Both the position numbers and the translations under genes were made by a program. This document shows, piece after piece, positions 13,940 to 23,500 of a stretch of DNA of 35,409 nucleotides (position 1 is its first letter; the number at the start of each line of letters is the position of its first letter). The notes under the pieces were generated by a model. The model ran no database searches. It was not told the DNA's origin and saw nothing but the letters and a program-made list of their open reading frames with translations. The DNA comes from a virus: positions 1 through 35,409 of IMG/VR virus record IMGVR_UViG_3300042373_000389; one strand, written 5' to 3'.

Positions 13940-15970
13940 ATGAGTCTACAGCTTGCCGCTCAACATCTTTCTGACCAAGGCCGTGGCCCCGACACAAGCC
14001 TTGTTCACATGTCGCCGCGTGAATTAAAAAGCCTTAGTGATTTGGCTATGGCGCATGGTCATCAACTGACCATTAACCCAGAAACTGGACTGCCCGAAGC
14101 GGGCGTTTTGGACAAGTTGTTGCCCACCTTGATTGGCGCGGGCATCTCGTATTTCTCAGGCGGCACAATCAATCCAGCAATGATTGGGTTGGGTATTGGC
14201 GGTTTGCAAGCAGCTCGTACTGGCAGTTTGGAAAAAGGTTTGATGGCTGGTCTGGGTGCCTACGGCGGTGCTGGTTTGACTGCTGGTTTTATGGACACGG
14301 GTGCTTCCCTTGCCGCGCAAACGCTTGGTGCTGAAAATGCTTCAACTGCCGCCACCCTTGGCGCAGATTCAAGCGCACGGGATATTTTGCTGGCTCGGAA
14401 TTCAGCTCCTGCTATGGAAGCTATTTCTCCAATGGGCAGCTTAACTGCTGGTGCCAGAGCGGCGGCGGATGCGCCAATGGACTTCTTCAAGAACAACTAC
14501 GGCAAGATTGGTATGGCCATGAGCCCCATCATGGCCGACATGGCGGTGCAAACCAAGACGCCAGTTCCTGCGCAAAGCCCAAGCTACATCCGGCCATACC
14601 AAATGCGGCGCACAGTTCGCCAACCAGAAGCTAATATTGGTTCCAGAGAGCAGAACTGGTTTGATACAGAGTGGTCACCCGGTACACCGTATAAAGCAGC
14701 CAATGGCGGTATTGTTGCCTTGGCCAAGGGCGGCGCTGTTTCCTTTGCTGGTGGCGGCATGACATCGCAAGATGCCTATGACTTTTTGATGGGCAAGACT
14801 TCCACCACGCCTACACAAACAACTACCAAGGCTCCGTCATACGAGGGCCACTACGAGTTTGACACGGCAACCGGCACGACAAAATGGATTCCTGCGCGGA
14901 TGGATACTACTGATGCAACAGATATTGAGGATAAACCTACTTCTGTTGTGCAAGCTCCTACAGGCGGTGGATATAGCAGCAACCAAGGCAATCAAACACC
15001 CGGCACAAGCGGGCTCCCCACCAGTCTGGTTGATGGCGGAGGGAAGATAACCCCATTGGCAGTGCCGTCGTTGGCGTTGAGCAAAATGGGCGATGCTATT
15101 ACAAATACGCTGGGTTATATTGCATACAAAATGGACGGCCCTCGTCAAGGAGAGCCTGCGCCTATATCTGACAGCCTAACTTTTAATGATTCGCCTAACT
15201 TTACGCAAGTTGAGGGCGTACCAACGCCGGGCGATACAGGGGTGACGACTTCTGGCCTTGCAAGCTTGTCTGGTATTAACGGCCCCGGCGTGCCATCAAC
15301 CACTCCCGGTAATGCCGTAAGTTCAGCTATGGGCGGACAGTCCGCTGCGGCTACAGGAACTACTGGTGGTGGAACTACTGGAGGTACGCCGGGCGCTCCT
15401 GCTCTTGGCGTAAACAGTGGTGGTGGCTACGCAGTGCCGGGTGGTGGAACTACTGGTGGTGGAACTACTGGTGGTGGAACTACTGGTGGTGGAACTACTG
15501 GTGGTGGAACTACTGGTGGCGCTCCCGGCGCTCCCGGTCTTGGCGTAAGTAGTGGCGGCGGTTTTGGAGTTACGGGCCCCGGCGGGACTGCTGGAGTGGG
15601 GGGTACGGGCGGAGGTGGCGGTGGTGGTGGAGGCGGCGGATGTTGTTTCATCATGCTAGAAGCCCGCTACGGCAACGGCACTATGGATCGCGTCGTCCGA
15701 CGTTACCGCGATGAAAAAGCCACCGAACAAAACAAGCGCGGCTATTACAAATTGGCTGAAGTGTTTGTGCCTTTGATGAGAAAGTCAAAACTGTTCAGTG
15801 CGTTTGTCGTCCTCACTTTTGCTGACCCCGCTGTTCATTACGCAAAGTGGTACTACGGCGAAAACAAATGGGGCTGGGTGTTTACCCCGCTAAGAAAGTT
15901 CTGGCTGGGTCTGTTTGACACTCTGGGTTCAGACACAAAATTTATCCGTGAAAATGGGGAGGTTGTGTAA
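13940..15970 (+). CDS. Gly-rich internal virion-like protein with CFI-box-like C-terminus
   Basis: A 676-residue protein. The N-terminal part (1-180) includes Gly/Ala-rich hydrophobic stretches (about 45-110) that could meet a membrane. An A-A-N-G-G-I-V-A-L-A-K-G-G segment lies near 253-265. A Ser/Thr/Pro/Gly linker follows, including five 15-bp DNA repeats and a run of over ten glycines. The last 109 residues are a distinct domain starting at C568/C569 with C-F-I, then A-R-Y-G (575-578) and R-R-Y-R-D (587-591). This resembles the bacterial CFI-box C-terminal domain (C-F-I-A-T-A-A-Y-G), also preceded by Gly-rich linkers. A GAGG lies 5-6 bases before the ATG. Probably an ejection or virion-interior protein from its neighbours. 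Confidence 0.7.
   Translation: MSLQLAAQHLSDQGRGPDTSLVHMSPRELKSLSDLAMAHGHQLTINPETGLPEAGVLDKLLPTLIGAGISYFSGGTINPAMIGLGIGGLQAARTGSLEKGLMAGLGAYGGAGLTAGFMDTGASLAAQTLGAENASTAATLGADSSARDILLARNSAPAMEAISPMGSLTAGARAAADAPMDFFKNNYGKIGMAMSPIMADMAVQTKTPVPAQSPSYIRPYQMRRTVRQPEANIGSREQNWFDTEWSPGTPYKAANGGIVALAKGGAVSFAGGGMTSQDAYDFLMGKTSTTPTQTTTKAPSYEGHYEFDTATGTTKWIPARMDTTDATDIEDKPTSVVQAPTGGGYSSNQGNQTPGTSGLPTSLVDGGGKITPLAVPSLALSKMGDAITNTLGYIAYKMDGPRQGEPAPISDSLTFNDSPNFTQVEGVPTPGDTGVTTSGLASLSGINGPGVPSTTPGNAVSSAMGGQSAAATGTTGGGTTGGTPGAPALGVNSGGGYAVPGGGTTGGGTTGGGTTGGGTTGGGTTGGAPGAPGLGVSSGGGFGVTGPGGTAGVGGTGGGGGGGGGGGCCFIMLEARYGNGTMDRVVRRYRDEKATEQNKRGYYKLAEVFVPLMRKSKLFSAFVVLTFADPAVHYAKWYYGENKWGWVFTPLRKFWLGLFDTLGSDTKFIRENGEVV
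15440..15514 (+). repeat. Five perfect 15-bp tandem repeats
   Basis: Five exact head-to-tail copies of GGTGGTGGAACTACT encode five G-G-G-T-T units; a single isolated copy lies at 15365-15379 and a partial unit follows the array. The unit length is a multiple of three, so gain or loss of copies would change linker length by five residues without breaking the frame. This is a typical slippage target. Confidence 0.95.
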
Positions 15971-16647
15971 TGGCAACTACAAGAAATGCGTATGCAGAAG
16001 GCGGTTTTATTGGAGCCGCCGCAGTCAAGCATATGGGTCATAAATATGACGACGATATGATGAACACGCTTGCCAAGTTCCGCGACGCCTACATGGCAAA
16101 GCACCCAGAAGGCTCAAAAGAAATTGACTGGTACTACAAGAACTCACCAAAAATTGCCAAAGAACTGGAAAACAATCCAAAAGGTGCGTTGATTTCCCAC
16201 AAGCTGTATACCGACTTTGTTCGTCCTGCGTATGCTGCAATAAAGAAAAATCAAACCGAAAAAGCGCACGACCTTTTGCGAGCTATGGTGGCTTACATAA
16301 AAGGCAACACCAGCTTGGCCGCTGGCGGCATGGCCATGTCCATGAACACAGGCGGTTTGTCTGATCTGGGTAGCTACTCTGATGGTGGCCGACTGCTCAA
16401 AGGCCCCGGTGACGGCGTGTCTGATTCCATCCCCGCTACTATTGGCGAAAGTGAGCCTGCTCGTTTGGCTGATGGCGAGTTTGTTGTTCCAGCCCGCATC
16501 GTCTCTGAGATTGGCAATGGATCAACCGAAGCAGGCGCACGCAAGCTGTACAAGATGATGGATCGAATCCAAGCTGCCCGTGGCAAAACCGTTGGCAAAG
16601 GCAATGTGGCCAAGAACAGCCGCGCAGACAAGTACCTTCCAGCTTAA
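15970..16647 (+). CDS. Virion-associated protein with G-P-G-D-G / D-G-E-F-V motif
   Basis: A 225-residue protein. It begins with Y-A-E-G-G-F (8-13) and a helical segment of about 100 residues. The second half carries a very common phage pattern: G-P-G-D-G-V-S-D-S-I-P-A, then A-R-L-A-D-G-E-F-V-V-P-A, and G-N-G-S-T-E-A-G-A-R-K-L-Y-x-M-M-D-R. That block occurs in many podovirus internal or tape-like proteins and is of unknown fold, to my recollection. The end is basic. The start lies in the previous stop (TAATG), so it is made together with the Gly-rich protein; position supports a packaged or ejected protein. No enzyme motif is seen. Confidence 0.75.
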   Translation: MATTRNAYAEGGFIGAAAVKHMGHKYDDDMMNTLAKFRDAYMAKHPEGSKEIDWYYKNSPKIAKELENNPKGALISHKLYTDFVRPAYAAIKKNQTEKAHDLLRAMVAYIKGNTSLAAGGMAMSMNTGGLSDLGSYSDGGRLLKGPGDGVSDSIPATIGESEPARLADGEFVVPARIVSEIGNGSTEAGARKLYKMMDRIQAARGKTVGKGNVAKNSRADKYLPA

Positions 16648-16656
16648 GGAATAGAC

Positions 16657-18192
16657 ATGGCAGAACCAACACAAGTCATACAAAATACGACGACCATTCC
16701 TGACTACGCTCGGCCATATGTCGAGCAAATGCTGGGCATGGTTGGCGGCTCTCTTTACGACTACGAGGTAGACAAGAACGGGCAGATGGTTTACCGCGAC
16801 TCAGCGGGCAAAATCGTTGCTCCCGGTACTGCTGGCGCTCAGCCAACACCGACAGGCTTTAAAGCTTACACCCCCTACACGGGCGACAGAACAGCGCAAT
16901 TTACGCAATTGCAAAAAGATGCGTATGCCGCTGCTGGAAAGCTGGGTTACAACCCATACTCTACAAGTTCGGCTACGGGTCTTCAGAATTTAGCTGGGCA
17001 AGCCGGTCAATACGGCTACGACCCATCAAGCTTCAACTACACAAAAGTTGCTGCGCCAACCCTGCAAAACTTCCAGATGGCGGAGCCTGCCGATGTGGCA
17101 GCACAAAAGATTTCCGTTGGGAATATCAACGCCGCCCAGATGGGGCCAGCCCAACAAGTTGGCACACAGAACTTCACCTCTCCCGGTGCTGTCGATCAGT
17201 ACATGTCGCCATACCAGCAGGCGGTTGTAGATATTGGCAAGCGGGAAGCACAGCGCCAAGCCGACATTGCAGGCACACAACGCGGCGCTCGCCAAGCACA
17301 GGCCGGTGCTTTTGGTGGGTCTCGATCAGCCATTGAGAACGCAGAAGCCCAGCGCAACCTGTCTCAGCAAATGTCGGACATCCAGTCCAAGGGTAGCCAA
17401 GAAGCGTACAGCCAAGCGGCTCAGATGTTCACGTCTGACCAAGCACGGCAACTGGCAGCACAGCAAGCCAATCAGCAAGCCGGTCTGACTGTAGGTATGC
17501 AAAACCTTTCAACTCAGCAGCAAGCCAACGTGCAGAACATGGCCAATCAGTTGCAAGCCAGCGGTATGAACGCGCAGCAAGCGATGCAAGCGGCTTTGGC
17601 AAACCAGCAGATGGGCTACAACGTAGGCAATCAAAACCTTCAAGCAAATCTGGGCGTTCAGTCCTTGGGCTCTGGTCAAAACCTGCAAGCGCAGTTGGCC
17701 AATCAAATGACCAACCAGCAAATGCAACAGTTGGCAGAGCAATCCAAGCAATATGGTGCAGGTTTGGGTCTGCAAGGTTTGCAAGCAGGGATGCAGGGCT
17801 ACAGCAATTTGGCCAACGTTGGTCAGAATCTGTACGGCCAAAACGTCAGCAACCTCAACGCGCAGGCTCAGTTTGGTGGTCAGCAACAGCAGCAAATTCA
17901 GAACATTCTGAACCAGCAGTATCAGGACTTCTTGACCCAGCAACAGTTCCCGTACCAGCAAGCCTCGTACATGTCCAACATTTTGCGCGGTGTGCCACTT
18001 CAGCAGGGAACTCAGTCTGTTTACTCGGCCCCTCCTAGCCTGTTGTCGCAGGTGGCCGGTGCTGGCTTGACTGGGTACAGCTTGAACAATCTGTTTGGCA
18101 CGCCAACAGCCAAGGCCGAGGGTGGTGAGATTAGAGAAGAGCGACGTGGCCCATCCGGCCTGTCGGCGCTTGTACTTTCAAAGATGGGATAA
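16657..18192 (+). CDS. Gln-rich helical internal virion (ejection-type) protein
   Basis: A 511-residue protein. The N-terminal 200 residues are Tyr/Gly/Pro-rich. From about 180 there is the familiar phage block Y-M-S-P-Y-Q-Q-A-V-V-D-I, then Q-R-G-A-R-Q-A-Q-A-G-A-F-G-G-S-R-S-A-I. A long Gln/Ala/Asn-rich helical region follows (about 220-440). The last 30 residues hold A-K-A-E-G-G-E-I (E488) and a basic tail. Proteins with this layout sit beside transglycosylase-bearing ejection proteins in many phages and are thought to be internal virion proteins; function is inferred. AAGGAA precedes the ATG at 6-7 bases. The next gene follows 5 bases after the stop. Confidence 0.75.
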   Translation: MAEPTQVIQNTTTIPDYARPYVEQMLGMVGGSLYDYEVDKNGQMVYRDSAGKIVAPGTAGAQPTPTGFKAYTPYTGDRTAQFTQLQKDAYAAAGKLGYNPYSTSSATGLQNLAGQAGQYGYDPSSFNYTKVAAPTLQNFQMAEPADVAAQKISVGNINAAQMGPAQQVGTQNFTSPGAVDQYMSPYQQAVVDIGKREAQRQADIAGTQRGARQAQAGAFGGSRSAIENAEAQRNLSQQMSDIQSKGSQEAYSQAAQMFTSDQARQLAAQQANQQAGLTVGMQNLSTQQQANVQNMANQLQASGMNAQQAMQAALANQQMGYNVGNQNLQANLGVQSLGSGQNLQAQLANQMTNQQMQQLAEQSKQYGAGLGLQGLQAGMQGYSNLANVGQNLYGQNVSNLNAQAQFGGQQQQQIQNILNQQYQDFLTQQQFPYQQASYMSNILRGVPLQQGTQSVYSAPPSLLSQVAGAGLTGYSLNNLFGTPTAKAEGGEIREERRGPSGLSALVLSKMG

Positions 18193-18197
18193 GAGAA

Positions 18198-20531
18198 ATG
18201 ATGACATCCAGCCCACGAACTTCAGGTATTGGCGCAGGCAGCATTGACGCTTTGCGCGTAGAACTGTTGAAAATGAATTCGCAACAATTGCAAGCTTTTG
18301 CAGTTGCAAATCAAGACGACGCCATCAAGCTGGGCTTGGCTGCTGAAGCAGACAAGTACAAGAAAAAACATGCACAAGAAGCTATGGCCCTGATGGCTGG
18401 TCAACAGCAACAGCCGCCTATTTCTCAACAGATTCTGCAAAGCATCGGCCAACCCCCACAGCCGCCCATGCCACCTCAAGTTCCTCAAGGTCAGGCACCG
18501 ATGCCTCCACAGGGCATGCCGCCACAGGGCATGCCGCCACAACAGATGGCGCAAGGGCCAATGCCTCCCCAAGGCATGGCCGAAGGCGGCTATGTGCTGC
18601 CTGAAGATCAAGGTATTGCCACGCTCCCAGTGGCAAACATGGACTTTGCCGAAGGCGGTATTGTTGGTTACGCTGACAAAGGCTATGTTGAAGGGGGTCT
18701 TACTGAATACATAAACAAATACGCCCAAGAATACGGCGTTGACCCCGCAGTACTGTCACAAATTATTAAAGTGGAAAGCCAAGGAAAAGTCACGGCTAAA
18801 AACCCAAAATCAACTGCTCACGGCGCTGGGCAATTGCTTGACGAAATGTGGAAAAAAATGGGCGGCGGAGACAGAGCCGACGCTAAAACACAAGTGCGTA
18901 ATGCGGCTAAATTGCTGCGCAGCAACACAGATAATTTTAAAAACGCCACAGGCCGCGAACCGTCTGCTTCCGAAGCATACGTTACATGGGTGCTGGGAGA
19001 CTCTACTGGCCGCGCTGTTCTTGCAGCCGACCCTAAAGCGTCTGTAGAAGACGTGATTAAAAAAGCCGATCCAGAACGAGGCAATAGCATCATCAAAAGC
19101 AACGCTTCTATTTTTAAAAATAAAAGTGTTGGTGATGTTACGCAATGGGCAGAAGGTAAAACACGCCTCCCTTCATTAATTCCTACTGGTACTGCACAAG
19201 CCGCCCCTGCTGCGGCACAAGATCAAGGTATTTCCGCGTTGAACAGGGCGAACGATCCTGCATATGCTGCCCCCTCTGGCGGAAGAACACAAGCTCAAGC
19301 AGATGCGCTGTTCAAAAAACAAATGCAAGACGTAGAAAATTTTGTCACTGGTTCGGCACCACCTCCTGTTGCACAAGATAGCCAAGAAGCACTTTTTAGT
19401 CAAATTCCCGGCCAGTCTTCTAAAGCGCCTGAGTACAAAGACACCAATACTTACTTTGGCAGTTTGGCTGACAAGGCGGGCATCCCCCAAGAGTTTCAAC
19501 GCAACTTTTCTAACACACTGAACGCCCTTGGCGGGTGGACGGCACCTGTTGCTGGTGCTGCAAAAGTGGGTAAAGCAGGGTCTGCCATATCCAAAGGACT
19601 GGAACCTACGGCTGAAATGATTCAAAAAGCGGAACAAGCCGCCGCTATTGCAAACACACCTCGCATCTTGCCTCCGGCCAAAGCAGGTTTGGACGTTCTT
19701 GACGAGGCATCTGCCGCTACTCGCGCTGCTGCTGAAAATGCCCGTCGCATGGCGCAGTTGGAAGCCGACCGTAAAGCTGCAACAGGGGCGGGCCAATCTA
19801 TTGAAGCCGCTACTAAGACTGCTAATATTGCTGACAAGACAGCCAAAGAAATTGCCTTAGCGCAAGATGCTGCTCGGTTGAACCAAGCCAAGATGACCGG
19901 TACTGCGCAAGGTTTATCAACCATGCAAGCCGTAGATAAAGTGGGGGGTATTCCGGATTATGCGTTTGCAGAACCTTTGGCTGAACCGCCTGTTGGCGCG
20001 TACACCGACGAAGCAACACGCTTGGCTCAACGCTACCCTGCTCCACCACCCGCACCCGAGCAAGCCGCAGGTTTGGAAGACTTGTTGCCAAAAGCAGAAT
20101 CTCAGCAAGGCGGCGTTGATGTGAACAGTTTGCTGTTGAAGATGGGCTTAAACCTGATGGCTGGCGATTCGCCCCACTTTATGACCAACGTTGGCAAAGC
20201 CGGTATTGCTACGCTGGGCATGCAACAAGCCGAAGAAAAAGCCAAGTCCGAAGCCGCGTACCGCGAAGCAATGGGCAAGCACTACAACAAGCCGTCTGCC
20301 GAAATTCAAACACTGGAGTGGGCGCGAGACCCCAAGAACATGGCGTTGCTCAGACAAATTGCGCAAGCAAAGGCCGATCCAAAAGCAAGTGCACAAGAGG
20401 CTTTAGCGTTCTTGAAAGACGCTGGAATACTGCTCAAAGAAACCGACCCTGTGCTGTACAACGTATTGCGTAACAAAGCGTTGGGTGGGGCTGTTCCACA
20501 AGTACAAGACTTTGAAGGCACACGCAGTTAA
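18198..20531 (+). CDS. Ejection-type protein with lytic transglycosylase (SLT) domain
   Basis: A 777-residue protein. A helical start (1-70) is followed by a Pro/Gln/Met-rich linker with a repeated M-P-P-Q-G unit (about 70-127). Three A-E-G-G or V-E-G-G peptides follow (128-131, 151-154, 164-167). Directly after the last begins an SLT domain (about 168-330): Y-G-V-D-P-A-V-L, catalytic E193 in K-V-E-S-Q-G, then G-A-G-Q-L-L and the Y-V-T-W helix. The rest is Ala-rich helix with an M-A-G-D-S-P-H-F-M-T-N-V-G-K block seen in many phage virion proteins. Like T7 gp16 it probably opens peptidoglycan during DNA entry. The SLT stretch contains AT-richer patches than its flanks. Confidence 0.85.
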   Translation: MMTSSPRTSGIGAGSIDALRVELLKMNSQQLQAFAVANQDDAIKLGLAAEADKYKKKHAQEAMALMAGQQQQPPISQQILQSIGQPPQPPMPPQVPQGQAPMPPQGMPPQGMPPQQMAQGPMPPQGMAEGGYVLPEDQGIATLPVANMDFAEGGIVGYADKGYVEGGLTEYINKYAQEYGVDPAVLSQIIKVESQGKVTAKNPKSTAHGAGQLLDEMWKKMGGGDRADAKTQVRNAAKLLRSNTDNFKNATGREPSASEAYVTWVLGDSTGRAVLAADPKASVEDVIKKADPERGNSIIKSNASIFKNKSVGDVTQWAEGKTRLPSLIPTGTAQAAPAAAQDQGISALNRANDPAYAAPSGGRTQAQADALFKKQMQDVENFVTGSAPPPVAQDSQEALFSQIPGQSSKAPEYKDTNTYFGSLADKAGIPQEFQRNFSNTLNALGGWTAPVAGAAKVGKAGSAISKGLEPTAEMIQKAEQAAAIANTPRILPPAKAGLDVLDEASAATRAAAENARRMAQLEADRKAATGAGQSIEAATKTANIADKTAKEIALAQDAARLNQAKMTGTAQGLSTMQAVDKVGGIPDYAFAEPLAEPPVGAYTDEATRLAQRYPAPPPAPEQAAGLEDLLPKAESQQGGVDVNSLLLKMGLNLMAGDSPHFMTNVGKAGIATLGMQQAEEKAKSEAAYREAMGKHYNKPSAEIQTLEWARDPKNMALLRQIAQAKADPKASAQEALAFLKDAGILLKETDPVLYNVLRNKALGGAVPQVQDFEGTRS

Positions 20532-20540
20532 TGGCATAAT
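20512..20540 (+). promoter_or_regulatory. Possible sigma70-type promoter before the giant gene
   Basis: TTGAAG (20512-20517), a 17-base spacer and CATAAT (20535-20540) match the -35 and -10 consensus at 4/6 and 5/6. Transcription would begin near 20547, at the base of the hairpin at 20548. It lies at the end of the preceding gene and before the 66-base gap, one of the few noncoding gaps on the plus strand. Chance matches of this quality do occur. Confidence 0.35.
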
Positions 20541-20547
20541 CAAAACA

Positions 20548-20571
20548 CCTTGGCGCAAAGTCCCGCCAAGG
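20548..20571 (+). terminator. Hairpin between transglycosylase and giant gene
   Basis: A perfect 8-bp stem, CCTTGGCG (20548-20555) with CGCCAAGG (20564-20571), and an 8-base loop, followed by TTTCTCAACTTTT. It has the same 8-bp/8-base plan as the hairpin at 8143. It may act as a leaky terminator or as a 5' mRNA structure for the giant gene. The possible TTG start at 20550 lies within its 5' arm, which argues against that start. Confidence 0.45.
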
Positions 20572-20597
20572 TTTCTCAACTTTTAAAAGTAAAAGCT

Positions 20598-23500
20598 ATG
20601 GCAAAAAGTCTCCCATTACCAGACGGCACATCGGTAACTATCAGGGAGGGCGAAACGCCCGAAGAGACTTGGTTGCGTGCAATACGCGAATACCCCGAAG
20701 CGTTTCAACCACCAGCGCCTAAAGAAGAAGCAGCCGGGCCAACTGCTGGTGGGCAAGTTAAAGAGTTTTTCAAAGGCTTAATTCCCGGCGGCATTGGTTT
20801 AGTTGAACAAGCTGGCACAGGTATATCCGCGCTTCTTCCTGAAGAACAAGAGCGAGCCGCACAACAATACATTAAAGAAACAGCCGCCACAGCTAAAGAT
20901 CCGTTTGCCGCTGCTCCGGGGTACGAAGACACGATACCGCGCAAGTTTGGTGAAGCTACGGGTTCAATAATCCCTTTCCTTGCTACCGGCCCGTTTGGTG
21001 TGGCCGGTCGTTTGGCGGGTTACGGCCTTGGTATTGGCGCTGGCGCTGGCACGCAGGTAGAAAAATCCGCTGCTGAAGGAGCTACAGCAGGAGAACAAAC
21101 CGTTGCCACTGCATTGGGGAGTGTGGTTGGTGCATCGGAAATGTTTGCTCCCACACGTATTCTGAAACGTCTTGGAGAGCCGGTACTTGATGGCGCTACG
21201 TCGTACATAAAACGTGCGTTGATGGCAGGCGGTGAGGAAGCCGCACAAGAAGCCGCAGCACAAGCCGCACAAAATATTATTACCAAAGGTATATACAAGC
21301 CTGAGCAAGAAATTATTGAGCAGGTTGGAGAATCTGCTGCTTATGGCGGCGCAGTTGGCGCATTAGCGCAGGGTTTGTTGGATTTAGCGTTAGGGCGCAG
21401 AGGTGCCGGAACAGCTTTACAGCAAGACCAACAGCCCCCCGCCTCCGAAGCCGCTGCCATCCCCGAACCTACCTTGCGTGAAGTACCGACACCAGAAAGT
21501 GCTGTGGGTATGCCCGAGGCTGAACTGCTTAAAGAAGCGCTTTCTCCCAAGAAACGGGCGGCAATGGACAAGCAGTTGGCCAAAGACCAACAAGCCTACC
21601 TTGAGAAATACCACACACTGGCCCAGCAACGAGAGGCTGACCAAGCTGAGCGCGAACGTATTGCGGGAATGTCTCCCCAAGAGTACATGGAAGAGCTGGC
21701 ACAAACGGTCAAAGCAAGCAAACCTGTAAAGGGTATGCCCATACCGGTTGGCGAAATGCCTGTTTCCGAGACCGAAAGCTACGCCATTCAACAGCTTGCA
21801 TTGGCCAAAGACCGTGAACCCTATGCGGAGACCGGTACGTATGTAAATTATTTGATGGTTGACCCCGCGATGGCGCGGCAACTTGCACTTTCTGAGCAGC
21901 CCATCCCCGGGCTCAACACCAGCACCAACTACAAAGTTAAAAACGCAATACTGAGCGCACTTGAGGCACAAGACAAAGCCGCTGCTAGAGTCGCGGCCCA
22001 AGCCAAAGAAGCAACGGCAGTTCGCGGACAACAGCTACTGACCCAAACAGGTGCACAAACCAACCAAGAACTGTTGGGTGCAGCCAGAGAAACTACCCCC
22101 GCCCAAGCGCAAGCATGGGAACGTGCCGAGCGCGAAAGAATTGATGCACAAGAACGTGCAGAAAAAGACCGCATTGCCAAGCTGACACCGGAAGAGTACA
22201 AGGCGGAACTCAGCCAAGTACGGCAAGAGCCGTTGCCCGAAGAAGAACCAGCGCCAGCAGAAGAGCCTTTGCTTGACCAGCTTTTTAATTCATTGCCTCG
22301 TGACCAAGGCCGGGTAACCCCCGGACAAGTCTACGAAGGTTTGGGAACCAAGCGCGGTACGTTGAAAGATTTGCAGTTGCAATTGGCAATTGCGCGTATG
22401 ACAGAAAACACGCTTGTAGCCCGCAGACTACAGGCAGAACTGAACGACCGCCGCAAAGAGTTAAAAGAACCAATTGAGCAAACAGGATCAGGTCAGCTTA
22501 CAAGAGAGCTGCCCGGAGTTACAGAAGGCGTACCCAAAGTTACGCCAGAATCTCGCGCCAAACAAATTGAAGCCGACAAGTTTGCTGATGAGCAACGCTC
22601 AACCATGCTGGGTTTGGTCAAGACACTGAACACTCGCAACCCGCTGAACCTAAGTCAAACACGCCGAAGCGCCACACTCAGTTTGCCCGGAGTGTTTGAG
22701 AAACGCGTCAGCGATGCCAAGGAGGCGTTTGCCGCAGCCCACGCCAACGAAATTGAAGCTCGCCGTGCCGTTTTTGGTTTGCCGCCTATGGCCGACTGGG
22801 AACGTGCAGAAGCCCGCGCTCGTTCATTGGAAGCTTTGAACGAATTGGAAGGTCGTTGGAATACGTTTGGTGCTCCTATTGAAGCTGTGCAAGTTCTGCA
22901 ACAGCAAGTGCGTGACGCTACCAACCAGAATTTGTTAAACGCTACCAAGCGTTTGAACCAAGAAACGCGGGTTGAAAACCAAGAAAAAATCGGTCAGCCC
23001 GGGCAAAAGTACACCAATTACAAGGGCGAGCCAATCAATGTTCCACGTGAAACAGGCCCTCGTGTTGGCGCACCAAAAGAACTGACGCTCAAAGCAACCC
23101 CTCGTCGAGCAGGGGACGAGCGCCAAGATGCCCTCAACTTGATTGAAACCGTTCTGCGTTCTGTTGAGCGCCGTACTCGTGGTGTGCCTGTGGCAGGTGA
23201 AAAGCCGCCCACTCGTGTTGGCAGCATGGAAGACATTGCCAAGCTGTTTGAAAAAGAGAAGACCAAGGGCGCATCTGAAAAGACTGATCCGGCTACTATC
23301 GAGTTGCTCAGCCGCCTGCGTGACCACTTAGAAACATCTGCTGATCCTGAGTTCATCTCTCTTGCCCGTGAGCAAGCGCAACAAGTTATGGAGGGCAACC
23401 TGCCCAATCCGTTTGCTGTGCGTGATTTGAATGAAATGATGCTGGGTCGGGAGGTGGCAGGACGCAGTGAAAGCAGACCGCTGTCCAAAGAAGAAACCGC

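Noticed and set aside
15440-15514. Repeat array as a CRISPR
   Set aside because: The 15-bp units are contiguous with no spacers and encode a Gly/Thr linker in frame.
20550-20597. TTG start for the giant gene
   Set aside because: It lies in the 5' arm of a hairpin, has no ribosome site, and the 16 added residues are unlike the clear start beginning M-A-K-S-L-P-L-P-D-G.
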